In this document: positions 1 through 10,560 of the stretch, piece after piece
Numbering within the stretch: position 1 is the stretch's first letter
Layout: each line of letters begins with the position of its first letter
Assembly: GCA_025201375.1 (NCBI GenBank)
Contig: JAIWZP010000010.1
Span: 124,001 to 188,000, forward strand
Origin: Gongronella butleri
Lineage: Eukaryota > Mucoromycota > Mucoromycetes > Mucorales > Cunninghamellaceae
Direction: 5' to 3'
Length of the DNA stretch: 64,000 nucleotides
Made by a program: the position numbers and the translations under genes
The notes under the pieces: generated by a model
What the model was told of the DNA's origin: nothing
What the model saw: only the letters and a program-made list of their open reading frames with translations
The model's database searches: none

Positions 1-81
1 CCCGCATCGTTCGGCATCCCCATTGTAATCAAGGTTGACGTGGCCAATGTGATCCTGTCGCACACTCAAGCTTGGCGCTGA
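1..81 (+). CDS. 3' end of an unidentified gene (partial)
   Basis: Frame 1 is open from the first base to a TGA at 79-81 and gives 26 residues ending in ILSHTQAWR. The base composition is that of coding sequence here, and an AT-rich, T-run-rich stretch typical of the 3' flanks in this window follows at once. The piece is too short to assign a family and its upstream exons lie outside the window. It could also be chance open sequence, so the call is weak. Confidence 0.4.
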   Translation, partial: PASFGIPIVIKVDVANVILSHTQAWR

Positions 82-679
82 GCCGACGACACGCTTTTAT
101 TTTTATTTTTTTTCCTTCACTTACAAAAAAATTGGCCATTTTCTCATTTTAGAGGTTTGCCCGAGAACCTACGTGAGGTACAGACACGCATCAAAAAAGC
201 CATTACCTGTCTCTTTCATATGTGCCAAGAATCGCATCCATTTTATTGTTGAAGTCGCGTTCATTTCTTATTTTATGTCAAAACGCGTCATTCCCCCGAT
301 AAGCTTCTTCTTGTGCCACGTGCTTCCGCCCGTTTGGCCGTGTCGGGCTTGCTGAAATCTTCCGAGAGCAAGACGCGCCCCGGAACAGTAGCAGATGGGC
401 GCGTTTCGTCATGTTTTATGATCATTTTTCTTGAAATGCAAGCTTTCACGCCAGGATTTAGTGTGACACAAAGGGATCGGCTGACTGAGCATCATTTGGA
501 AGATGGGTGACAAGCGCATGACACGTGAATAGGAGCGGAGATTCCGGCAGGCTGGGCGAATGGCCCATTTTTTTTTGCACTTTTGGAGCTCATCCGACGA
601 GCTGTTTCCTTTTTCTTTCGTTTTCCACCTTTTTTTTTTTTTTTTACTGCTCGTGCTTGGTCTCTTTATTTTTTTTTCG
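82..679. other. Intergenic / 5' flank of the FIT gene
   Basis: I see no gene here. The right part (about 550-679) is pyrimidine-rich with long T runs, the usual composition just upstream of start codons in this window, and is the likely promoter and 5' leader of the FIT gene. An ATG at 560 is in frame with the FIT reading frame, but it would add a low-complexity Phe-rich head, so I treat that stretch as leader. Confidence 0.5.
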
Positions 680-1497
680 ATGCCCCAGCTCCTCCAGCCG
701 CACCAAAAGACCGCCGTGGCACTTTACGTTTTAAGCGTTGTTGTTGCGTTTGCGTATTCTGCTGTGTTTTCGCCGCCGCCGTCGTATTTCAGCAACAAGC
801 GCAACATCTTCAACGTAGTGTTTGTGAAGCAAGGTTGGGCGTGGATCACGCTTGTGTATGGCGCGTACTCTGCGCTTGTGTTGTCCAAGCGCTGGACGTC
901 CAAGCAGCAAATGCAATCGCTTGCGCGTTTCTTGTGCGTGACCCTGTACTGGTTTATCATGACGCAATGGCTGTTTGGGCCCAGCTTTATCGACCGCGTG
1001 TACGTGCTGACGGGCGGCGGGTGCCATCCTCTGGATGGCGTGCTTACCACGCTCCAGCAAAAGGACACGCTCGCGCAAATATTCACACAGGGCCATTGCC
1101 GACGCATGGGCGGTGCGTGGCAAGGCGGCCACGACGTATCCGGCCACTGTGTCATGTTGATCCACGCCAGCCTCATGTTCTGGGAAGAGCTGTCGTGGCT
1201 CTTTTACAACATCCCAGGCTACACGTCGCTCAAAACAAACACAACCAACGCCTGGCGCGCCGTCAATGCCGTCCTTGGCCTTCTGCTCGTCTCCTGGTGG
1301 ATGCTCGTCATGACCGCCGTCTACTTTCATGGCCATTTCGAACTGTTCACAGGTTGTCTCTTTGCCGTGCTCGGCTGGGCCGCTTTAGTAAGCCATATTG
1401 TCGAAAAAAGTGGCCATCCTCACGCTTTTTATTCTTTTAGTACCTCGGCCTCTTCCCCAACGTTGAACAGATTGGTCTGCCGCCTCGCACTCTATAG
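680..1497 (+). CDS. FIT family (fat storage-inducing transmembrane) protein, Scs3/Yft2/FITM2-like
   Basis: Endoplasmic reticulum membrane protein of the FIT family, which acts as a lipid (acyl-CoA) diphosphatase and is needed for lipid droplet budding and ER lipid balance (family knowledge). Exons 680-1387 and 1441-1497, with a 53-base phase-0 intron (GTAAGC...TTTTAG), give 254 residues. The family signature GHDVSGHCVMLIHASLMFWE is at about residues 150-169, with the expected histidines H151 and H156, and the second catalytic-type histidine lies in YFHGHFE (about 215-221). There are several hydrophobic segments (about 12-30, 52-68, 84-99, 157-176, 196-214, 226-240). Without splicing the frame runs into unrelated sequence; after splicing the tail reads LYLGLFPNVEQIGLPPRTL, as expected for FIT C-termini. 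The start at 680 was chosen over 560 because the extra residues would be a poly-T translation. Confidence 0.9.
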
Positions 1498-1648
1498 ATG
1501 TCTCCATCCACCAATTAGACTCCCTTACACCACCAAAAAAAAAACAGAGATACCAATGCCAATTTACAAACTATTAAATCGGCCGTTTGACAATGAAATA
1601 TAAAATATGGCAAAGAAAAAGATCATCTACAAATGGGTGGGACGCGAC

Positions 1649-3414
1649 TCATTCGTCGCCCATCTTTTGCAAATCGCCCATGTTGGTTGACTAGAATGAA
1701 AAAAAAAAGAATTGAAAGGGTAATGAGTGAATTGATCGTGGCGCGTCGCCAAAGGGTGCGCAGCAGACCGGGGGCCGTCGTCAGCTTACCTCGACAGGTG
1801 ATCTAATGGAAGGCAAAAGAAAAAAAAAAGAAAACAATAAGATCCCGCTCGATTTTTGCATGAATTTCCGCCGCCACGTGTTTGACGCCCGCTGGTGGCC
1901 GCCGCACCCGGGGCTCAATTGCTGCGCAGTCCCCTTTTACCCAATAAAGATCAGCTGCTGCAAAGCGGTTGTTTCCTCGTCGCCTTGGTTGTCCTCGATG
2001 AAAAGCTGGCATGGAAAAAAAAGAAAAAACGCGTCAGCAACGGCTAGCCCATTTCATTGGTGCCCTGTTTGCGGCAACTTACAACGACACTCGTGATGTT
2101 TTGGAACTTGACGAAGCGCAGTGGCACAATGACATTGTCCTCGAAATGCTTGGGCGTCAATTCAATGGTCTGTGTCTCGTTGATCGATTCAACATCGTCA
2201 AACCCAAGGTGCTGGCGGTTGGCAAAGATCTTGATCGTCTTGGGCGCCTTGTCTATGCACAAAAAAAGGCAATTGGACCGCGTCATCAGCTCCTGTGTCC
2301 CTCTTTTTTGTCTTTTTCTCCGTTTTTTTTTTTTGTGTCCTTCTCACGTACCTTGATCGCCAACCTTGAACTTTAATGAGTGAATCTTGACGGCTACGGG
2401 GCGAAAAAAGAGAGGTGAATATGGACCGTCAAGCGGATGAAAAAAAAGGAAGCTTACGTTGGTTAAAAGGGACCGTGATGATCAGCTGCTCGTCAACATC
2501 GCTCTCGAGATACGATGTGTCGCTCTTGAAGATGTTCTTGACATTGTGCTCGTCCTGTTGATTCAATGCATCCATTTGGTTGGGTGTGATGATGTCGGTC
2601 AGATCAACCTAAATATGAAAAAAAAGGTAAAAAATATGAGCCGCGTGTTCGTTGAGGGCAAGTGTGACGCGTCTTACGTGGCCGGGCGCACCCTCAAAGG
2701 CCGCCGACGCTGCGCCGCTGCTGCTGCCGCCGGCACCGGCCGCCGTGCCCTGATGTTGCTTGACCAATTGCTCAAGCTGCGTGGGATTCGCCCCCTTTAG
2801 CTCGCCAACTTTTTGACCACCCTTGAAAAACTGGAACGTCGGCCTAAAAAAAAGGAATTGAGCATCCATTGGCTCGACGTGCGCGTCGATTTTGAGCCCT
2901 TACATGGACGAAACTTGGCATTGCTGAGCGACATCCTACAAAAAAAAAAAAAAAGAAGACAAAGATTTATGCGGTGAGGCACCATCGCAAGGGAGGCCTA
3001 GGCCACTTTGCGCCTTTATTACGCGAGCCTTGTCCACGTCGACCTAAGAAAAAAAGAGTTGACGTCATCGTCCAAGGAGGGAAAAAAAGTGACAACGCGT
3101 CAGCGCCACCGCATATTTTAACTCTTTTTTTTTTTTACCTTTGCAAATTGGACGTGGCGATACTTGGAAGTCAGCTGCGCGACAAAGGGGCTGATCATTT
3201 GGCATGGACCGCTAAAAAGAGACGCGCGTCAACAACAAAAAGTGGCAAAAGCAGGATGAGCCGCCAAAAAAAAAAAGGCGCAAAAGGGGTAAAAATTGGG
3301 ACTTTCTTACCACCACGTAGCATAAAAATCAATGACAACAAGCTTGTCGGCAGCAACACCGTTGATCAGCTGGTTGAACACGGTCGCGTTGCCAATCTCT
3401 TTAATGGTGGACAT
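1649..3414 (-). CDS. Thioredoxin-like protein with C-terminal PITH domain (TXNL1-like)
   Basis: Cytosolic redox protein; in animals and fission yeast TXNL1 binds the 26S proteasome through its PITH domain (family knowledge). Eleven exons in coding order: 3414-3311, 3211-3139, 3043-3023, 2935-2904, 2843-2678, 2608-2458, 2393-2352, 2252-2083, 2005-1941, 1802-1790, 1690-1649. They give 292 residues (human TXNL1 has 289). The thioredoxin domain (about 1-105) carries the active site WCGPC at 34-38, split by intron 1, and the cis-Pro motif SSMPTF. A Gly/Ser/Ala linker follows, then the PITH domain (about 118-290) with SYLESDVDEQLIITVPFNQ and IVPLRFVKFQNITSVV. The tail ends STNMGDLQKMGDE. Exon 10 is only 13 bases long. 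All splices are GT-AG and keep frame. The start lies 121 bp from the divergent SSU72 start. Confidence 0.93.
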
Positions 3415-3535
3415 GAAAAAAAGGGGTTTAACAAAGAAAGAACAAGGAAAAGTCGAATCCAAAAGGGAGCGCTAAAAAAAAGGATACTTTTAATCCCCGC
3501 CTTTTTCGTTTCTTTCTTTCCCCTCCTCCCTCGCC
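3415..3535. promoter_or_regulatory. Divergent promoter between TXNL1-like and SSU72 genes
   Basis: The two start codons (3414 on the minus strand, 3536 on the plus strand) face away from each other and are only 121 bp apart, so one short stretch must serve both. It is A-rich on the left and strongly pyrimidine-rich on the right (CTTTCCCCTCCTCCCTCGCC just before the SSU72 ATG). I see no clear TATA box. Confidence 0.6.
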
Positions 3536-4303
3536 ATGGTTAAATATGCGGTGATCTGCGCAAGCAACCAAAACCGGTCTATGGAGGCCCACTATGTGCT
3601 AAAGTAATGGCAAAAATACATGCTCTTGGCGTCCAATTGCTCACCTTTATTATTAGCAAGCACGGGTTTGACGTTGCTTCCTTTGGTACAGGCACTATGG
3701 TCAGGCTGCCTGGCCCTGCGATCGACAAACCCAACATATACCCCTTTGGCACACCATACGACAAGGTGTACCAGGAACTCAAGGAGCGTGACGCCACTTT
3801 GTAAGCAGAAAAAGATGAATTGGAGCCATCATGACGCATTTTTTAACGCGTTTGCGCCCTTCCCCCCAGGTACACGCGCAATGGCCTGCTAAACATGCTT
3901 GATCGCAACCGCAGCGTCAAGGACGCCCCACAGAAATGGCACGAGCAGCAGGACGAATTTGACGTCATTATCACTTGCGAGGAGCGGTGCTATGACGCCG
4001 TCATTGAGGGTAAAAAAAAAAAAAAAGAGAGAAAATAAACGCGTTTCGACGTGAATTGAGCTGTTTTTCTCGAAAAAAGATCTGACGGCGCGGGGCCAGA
4101 CGCATCAATCGAGGACACACGTGATCAATGTGGACATCCGAGACAATCATGAGGACGCGTCGATCGGTGGCCAGGCCATTTTGAATCTTGTGCAAAAGCT
4201 GGACGAATCCATCGACATTGACGCAGACATTGGCGACATTGTCGAGCAATTTGGCAAGGATTACCCGAATTTACCGGTTTTGTACTCGGTCAATTTTTTC
4301 TAG
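3536..4303 (+). CDS. SSU72: RNA polymerase II CTD phosphatase Ssu72
   Basis: Protein phosphatase that removes Ser5 (and Ser7) phosphates from the RNA polymerase II C-terminal repeat and works with the cleavage and polyadenylation factor in termination (family knowledge). Four exons, 3536-3603, 3657-3800, 3870-4009 and 4080-4303, give 191 residues (human 194). The catalytic loop C-x5-R is CASNQNRS, with C8 and R14. The general-acid region is IRDNHEDA, with D139. Other family blocks are [32 protein letters not shown] and [19 protein letters not shown]. Introns are 53, 69 and 70 bases, all GT-AG. The ATG sits after a pyrimidine-rich leader, and an AATAATAAAA signal lies a few bases past the stop. 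Confidence 0.96.
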
Positions 4304-4529
4304 AACAATAATAAAACTATTTGCCCTCTCCAAATTTCCATGGCTTGGTGATTTTTATGGTTTTTTTTTCTGAAATGCAAATACAGTGGGAGTGGGGGTG
4401 GGGGACCATGGTGAACTAGAAGGGAGGAGTGGCAATGGGCACATTGAGAAAGTGGACTTTGAAATGGGAGAAAAGGGGAAGGGGAGGGGGAGAGAAAAGG
4501 AAAAAAAAAGGGAAAAAATGAGAGATGGC

Positions 4530-4560
<31 letters not shown>

Positions 4561-4615
4561 GCGCGAGATAATAAAAACGATGTTTTGTGTGGATGCGTTG
4601 CGAGAGGGCGGAAAT
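4304..4615. other. Convergent 3' intergenic region with T/A palindrome
   Basis: Shared 3' flank of SSU72 (+) and the Rco1-like gene (-). It contains a G-rich stretch on the plus strand (4387-4500) and, at about 4531-4560, a run of about 12 T followed directly by about 18 A, which is a perfect palindrome. No gene is seen. Confidence 0.6.
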
Positions 4616-7549
4616 CTAGACAAAATATCTACGCTTTCGCCGGATGCCGCCTGTGCGCGGTTGCTTGGCATTGGGCGCGGCGGTGGCGGACGTGGTGGGT
4701 GTGGGCGTCGGCGTGCTGGAGGACGGCGTGCTGGACACGGTTGGCGACGGCAGCGGTGGCGACGACGACGCGTCGCGGTCCATGGCGTCCACAGATGTTC
4801 TGCGAGAAAAAAAAGAAAAACAACGGGAATGAGTGGTCAAACGCGCTTTTTTTTTCGCGTTTTTTGTCTCTTACAAAAAGATGTGGTTCATGTATTGGAA
4901 GCGGAACACGGGCACGGCGGCCAACGGCTCGTCATCGGTGGTATGTTCGTCGTGGCTGGCCTTGACGCGCTTTCTTCCGCCTTGTGGCACAGAAACGGTG
5001 TCTGCGGCGGCCTCTTTGGCCTCGTCGGCGCCCTCGGTCTCACATGCCACAAAGAAAGGCGATGGGAACGGGATGGGCGACACCGCTTGGTGCCCCGCCC
5101 AATGCCGAGGCACGCGACGGCGGATCTAAAAATCGAAAAAAAATTCAGAAAAGATGCCCTTTGCACTTTTTCCACACAAAAAGAAAACCCGCCGTACATC
5201 GAGATGCTGCTTGTGACAGGGACACATCCATTTCTTCGACGACGTGGGCGCCGTGGTGGTGGCAGGATCCAGACAGTCCAGGTGCCAATGCAGCGGACAA
5301 AAGTCACATGCAATCATTGGTCGCCGGTACGACGACTTGCGGCACCAGAAGCAAAAGATAAACTTGTCGTGCTTGTCCTTGACCGGGTAAAAGTCGGGCC
5401 CATCCAGACGCCCGCTCCTGAGAATGGTGAAAAAAGCGAGTTCAGATCATGATTTCTTGCCTTTTTTTTTTTTTTTTTGCAATTCTGCAATTACCTTGGT
5501 CGCGACGTGCGCACCATGGTCGCATCGACGTAGGCGCCATTGCGGCCGGTGGTCACTGCAAATTGAGCGGAACAAAAAATAAAATAAGGATCGCCCGATG
5601 ACAAATGACGTTTTTGTTTTTTACCTCCAGAGTAATAAGATCGGATCTCTTCTGGCAGCGCAAAAGCCAATGGGTTCTCGTTGGCCAGATGCTCGGTCTC
5701 TTGCTCAAAGAAATCCAGAATGGACGAGATGGGTGGCTGGCGGATGGTCGACAATGGCTAGAATCAAAAAATCGGGCGAAGAAACAGGGTGATGAGATGC
5801 CACGCGACGCATTCTTTTTTTTTTCAAATACCTTGCCGTGGTCTAATTCGTAGCGACACACTTTGCAGTACCACTTGTCGTCCAGATTGCTCACATCCTC
5901 ACTGTCCATGGGCGGCTCCATGCATGTAAAGTGAAATACACGCGGGCACCCCTCGCAGCACACAAACTCGCCGCCCATCTGGCACGCGTCGCAGAAATCA
6001 TGGGACTAGTAAAAAAAAAAATAAGAGTGAGATGAGTATGCCCGTTTATCCAATTTTTTTCAATTTTTCTTACGTCTTGATCATTTTGTTGGATGGTATG
6101 GATGCTGGAGCCACGTGACGAATATTTACTGGGGTGGTGGGTGTGGTGGTGCTGTGAGAGGCGATGCTTTGCGGCGGGGGAGGGTGGCAATGAGCGATTT
6201 GCGTGTGTTTTTGGCAAATTGGGCGGGGTGCGGACGTGGGAGGCGCGTGGGGGCGGTGCGTGTTGCGGCATGGGGGGTAATGGTGGCAATTTGGCGGATG
6301 TGCGTGGTGTCTGTGTGGGTTTGGAGGCAAGACGCGCGGTTGTTGCCGCGAGGGAGGTGGCGGACGAGGCGGAGGCGCTTCGTTTATGTTGCTGTGTGGT
6401 GATTGGCGTCGAGTGGAATGATTCATCGGACGAATCCGAGGCCCAAGACGACGACGACGACGACGACGACGACGACATGGATGGCGATGGCTTGATGGGC
6501 GCATTGGACGCTTCGCGTGCCTTTGTCGTGCGACGGATGATATTTCTTGTCGCCCTTCCTGCCGTTTTTTGGTTTGTGGCCGTGGAAGGTTGCTTGCATG
6601 GCGGTTTGGGCGCAACGGCATTGCTAATGTCGGACGGACCGGCGGAATTGGCTTTGCGCAAGCCTCTTGAGGGTCTTGCCACGCCCTTGTCACGTCGCGG
6701 GGCGCGCGGCACATCCACATAGTCGTTACGTAACGATCGCCGTGGGTTCGCACGCAAAATCATCTTGCGCTTGCGCCCTGCCGCCTTGCCAATCACACGC
6801 TCATTCGACGACTCGGCAATCGCGCTGCTTTGCGCCACCACCGCGCGGTCCGCCGACGTGCGATGCTCGGGATACTTGTGATGCGCCGGCTGCTTGGACT
6901 GGGCCGCAAATGGCGACGACGACCGCGTGACCCGCGGATTCGCAAGCACATCCGCCGCCACAGACTCCTTGCTTTTGTCCGTTTTGTCGTTTTTATCACT
7001 TTTGTCGTTTTTACCATTTTCAGGAGCATGTGCGTCATCGGAACCCCGGTCGGCACTAGCGATCGTGGCCGTGGGCGTCGGCGTGGACGCGTGTTCCGTG
7101 TTATTTGTGCCGTTGAGCACGGCTGTGCGCGACGAGGCGGCATCCGAGGAGTTTGCACGCTCGCTAGCCCCATTTTCCTCCTTGATAGCCTCATTGGAGG
7201 CGGCGCGCCGCGGCACTTGAGGCGATGGCGGCGACACCGTCGTGCGCACCTTGATGCGTGGCGCGGACGACACGTCAATGCCCGTCGACGACGCAGACCA
7301 CACGCCAGTGTCAGCGGATCGCGAACCAGAAGGAGTCGTACTACCAAAAGAGCACACAGAAAAAAAAAAAAAGCGATGAGCCATCATTCCATTCCCAAAT
7401 GGTAAATCCCCCCCTCGCCCCCATCAACATCATCATCGATTTATTTACCTTGCATCTGCCATTGTCGATGTATCCGGGTCTCTAGGGCCTCGTAGCGTGA
7501 TCCGCGGACTCGCGGGAGGTGTCTTTGGCGCTCGGATGGTCAATTTCAT
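4616..7549 (-). CDS. Rco1-like double PHD-finger protein (Rpd3S complex type)
   Basis: Probable chromatin subunit related to yeast Rco1 and animal PHF12, which target the small Rpd3 histone deacetylase complex to transcribed genes. Exons in coding order: 7549-7449, 7340-6074, 6005-5832, 5757-5625, 5555-5495, 5417-5198, 5125-4875, 4799-4616; 796 residues. Residues 1-456 are low-complexity, basic and Ser/Pro-rich, with a 12-Ser run encoded by a TCG repeat (plus-strand GAC repeat near 6445-6475). PHD1 (about 457-510) has HDFCDACQMGGEFVCCEGC, VFHFTCM and KWYCKVC. A conserved linker follows (PISSILDFFEQE, LPEEIRSYYSG). PHD2 (about 600-650) starts FIFCFWC and continues MIACDFCPLHWHLDCLDP and KWMCPCH. 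All eight exons join in frame. The assignment to Rco1 over other two-PHD proteins rests on the PHD1-linker-PHD2 order. The first exon is the least certain part. Confidence 0.82.
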
Positions 7550-8187
7550 ATCTTGGGATGTTGATTTCTAGTCAAAAATAATCAGTGCCGTCAATTGTCG
7601 TGGCAAGGGCGCAGTAGCAACGAGGTGGCAACGTACGAGATGGAGCGCGGCTGCAATGGAGGATGAAGAGCACCAAGGCCTAGATGGGTGATCGAAAGAA
7701 CAAAACGAGCAGGGCCAACGAAAAGAGGTCAAAAAAGGCGGGTGCGTTGCAAAACAAGAAGAATAGAGAGAAAACAAGCGACCCCAAAGAACGACGCTGG
7801 AGTAAAAAAAAAAAAAAAAAAAAAAAAAATTCGGAAGCGGGCTGGGCGACTGTTGCTTGGCTTTTTGTTGTCGACGTGCTGTTGCTGGCGAAAAAGGGGG
7901 AACGAACAGCAGGTGAAAGGGAACAAAAAAAAATCAAAAGGAGGGACTCGCTTGAGATCAGGGAAGCGTCGCTTGAGCTCGAACGGAAGGAGGGGGTGAA
8001 GACAAGAATAAAAAAAAAAAAAAAAAGAAAAGCGGAAAAAGATGCGTTCCAGCCAGTCGCGCCATTATTATTTTTTTTTTTTTTTCACGCCAATTTTGGA
8101 GCCGTGATTTGATAAAAAAAAATAGATTAGGGGGTTCTTGCAAGATGGTGATCAAAGAACAATGAATAAAGATCATCGCTTGCTTCA

Positions 8188-8562
8188 TCACAAGAATGAA
8201 AAAAATGTGAGCCCATCATCCACCATGTACAGCCAGAGCAATTGCATGGCATCCTCGTCAATCGATATGATACATTTTCGATTACAGCGGCGACCATGTG
8301 GCTCCAATGGACGCGCGATCACTTGCTCCCCCACCCCCTTTCCTTCCTGACAAAATAGCAAGCTGGAAACAAGGAGAAACGACGCCGCTTGTGCAGATGC
8401 GACCTTGGCGCCCGCTCCATAAAACGACATTTGGCCCCACGGCAAGGGCCATCCATGTGCTGTGAACAACAGGGAACACCCGCCCGTGGCGGAAAAGGAT
8501 GCCCCCGCGCTGTTCTTTTCCACGTCATATAAATTCAAGTGCTCAAACACTCTTGTAATCAA
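8188..8562 (-). other. Unrecognised open frame, possibly a gene fragment
   Basis: The frame is open for about 125 codons without an ATG at its head. It ends in a normal-looking tail (KCIISIDEDAMQLLWLYMVDD) and a TGA at 8188. Composition is closer to coding DNA than the flanks are. I tried to join it to upstream frames (to about 9061) through GT-AG introns and found no convincing model. The tail faintly recalls the last strands of Rad1/PCNA-like clamps, but nothing else supports that. It could be the last exon of a diverged gene, a relic or chance. Confidence 0.25.
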
Positions 8563-9968
8563 TGCCGATCGCTGCTCGTTTGAACTTGACGGCCATTTTT
8601 ACATTGGCAACGCGGTCCTAAGCCTGCAGCTCCTTTCTTATACACCAGCAGCGCTCGGAGCGGCTGTTTGTGTGTGGCGCGCATGTGCTGCTGCAGAAAG
8701 GAATGCGTTATCGATTATAGAAATGACGGCATGTACCCATTTTCTTTGTTTTTTTTTTGGCCATGAAAGTGGCATTTCAACGGCTTCTGCAACGCCTTGC
8801 TCGTGATGCATTAGCCCCGTGTTTAAGTTCAATGGGTTCCAAAAAAATCAGTCACCGGTCCGTCGGGTGTCGAGCTGCGCGCAAACTAAGCCAAAAATCT
8901 AATTCTTCTTGTATTTCGACGAATAGTGGGCCCAAATTCACGAAACCAGAACCACTGGAAGGCGACGCGTCAAGAAAATTTTGTCTGCGTTGCAAGTGAT
9001 TGTACTGGACACGCTGCGCGCGAAAAGATGGACACGTAAAATTCAAAATACTTCCATTCACGCGCTTGCGCTCAATAGACTCAGAATGCTTGTGCTTGGC
9101 GAAAAAAAAAAAGTGGCACGATCATTGCCACGTTGCAGTGATACAAGGTTGACCACTATAGAATGGAAATGACTATAGTTACAATACAAAGGAACAAAAA
9201 TTCAGACTTTTATCGTCTTTCTCAAAAATCCACTCGATCAACCCCGCATAGAATGCGCCAAAGTTTAGCCGCCTATCATAGCATGGGACCCATTGCATCT
9301 GATGACACCACTATCAAAGATTTTGCAAAAGACAAAGTGCTTGGATCACATTTAGTCATTTATTAAGCCAAATGGCGTGTGGCGACCCTGGTGGCTAGGG
9401 CCCATTTCCGCTTCAATAAGTCACGATGGCTACGAAGCATTTTGGGGTCGCCCTGTTCTCAGAATAACATGATAAATCTGCAGCGGCGATCAAGCAGCTG
9501 TTGAGAAAATGTAACATTTCACCAATTTGGCCACATCTCACGTTTTCTCACCGAGAATGTTTGGGGCTATCAGAGGCAGATGAACATCGGGATCATTCGA
9601 CAGCTGAGTTTCTTAGCGTCACATGACCACCGCCGAGATTCCCTGAAAATCAACCATTGCACGCCCGCAACATTAAATCCATGTTTCAATGGCAATTCTA
9701 TTGCGTACAACCATGATAAGATTGGGTACCTAGGCTTACGAAAAGAGACAGAATTCCCGTCAACGTCGAATAGACGCAGGTTCACTGTGATTTAACATAT
9801 TAAAAGGCACGTTTTCAAAAAAAAAATTGGTCGAGACTTGATCGAGAACAACCAGTCCATTATGATATCACAGTTTACATTGAGTTGATTAGAAACCAGC
9901 GCTTGCAACTTGATTTTTGACGCGCTTTATCACGCACGAACAGTTTGCGTTGATTCTGCTTGGGACTC

Positions 9969-9969
<1 letters not shown>

Positions 9970-10015
<46 letters not shown>
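9970..10015. repeat. Homopolymer T run (46)
   Basis: An unbroken run of 46 T on the plus strand, the longest homopolymer in the window. Unlike most other long T runs here it lies in no recognisable intron. Confidence 0.95.
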
Positions 10016-10017
<2 letters not shown>

Positions 10018-10339
10018 AGTGATCATTCATATGATGGCGCGGCAGCAGCGATCGGAGGATCAAGGGTTCTCCTTTTTTCAAGTCCTCAGTTCGACCCCTT
10101 CTTGGAGAATCAGCAAAAAAAAAAAACAGCATTTATCAACATTGATACTGTTTAAAAGCAAGCTATAGAGCGGTCATCTCACCGCTGCCATAAAGGCATA
10201 TTGGCCTCTCTTTTCAGAACAAAAGTAAAAACCGGGGATCGATCTGGCCGTTGAGGAGAAAATTGACATTTCCCTATAAATTCACAATTTTGTCTCTAGC
10301 AACGTCATGCTGCTAGTCAACCATGCTTTAAATCTTACA

Positions 10340-10560
10340 AGCGAAAAGAGACGCGCAAGGGGGTCATTTCGTCCCTGCCCGGCAACGCTGATGCGCAACA
10401 TTTTTACACTTGCAATGCCCGATCACATATTTCAAATTCATTTTTCTCGGCAATGGACAAGACAGAGGATGGCGCGCTGCCGTGACATAGATGCGGAATT
10501 CGATTCTCTGTCGGGTGAACCCAGTATCGCCAGCGCACGACCAAAACTGATACAGAACTC
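10340..10560. repeat. Diverged dispersed repeat, copy A
   Basis: Shares spaced matching blocks with 37080-37300: GAAAAGAGACGCGC then a CATTTC block at the left end, GACAAGA in the middle, and GCCAGCGCACGACCAAAA at the right end. The distance between end blocks is nearly the same in the two copies (186 and 185 bases), which argues for common descent rather than chance. There is no coding capacity. Confidence 0.5.

Noticed and set aside
560..679. Longer FIT protein starting at 560
   Set aside because: The added 40 residues are a translation of T runs; homologues start near the 680 ATG.
6093..6722. Plus-strand 209-codon frame with an Asp run
   Set aside because: Antisense of the Ser-rich head of the Rco1-like gene; the Asp run is the complement of the Ser codon repeat.
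8188..8562. Assignment of the minus-strand frame to Rad1 (9-1-1 clamp)
   Set aside because: Only about 25 terminal residues loosely resemble Rad1; the rest does not align and no N-terminal exons could be built.
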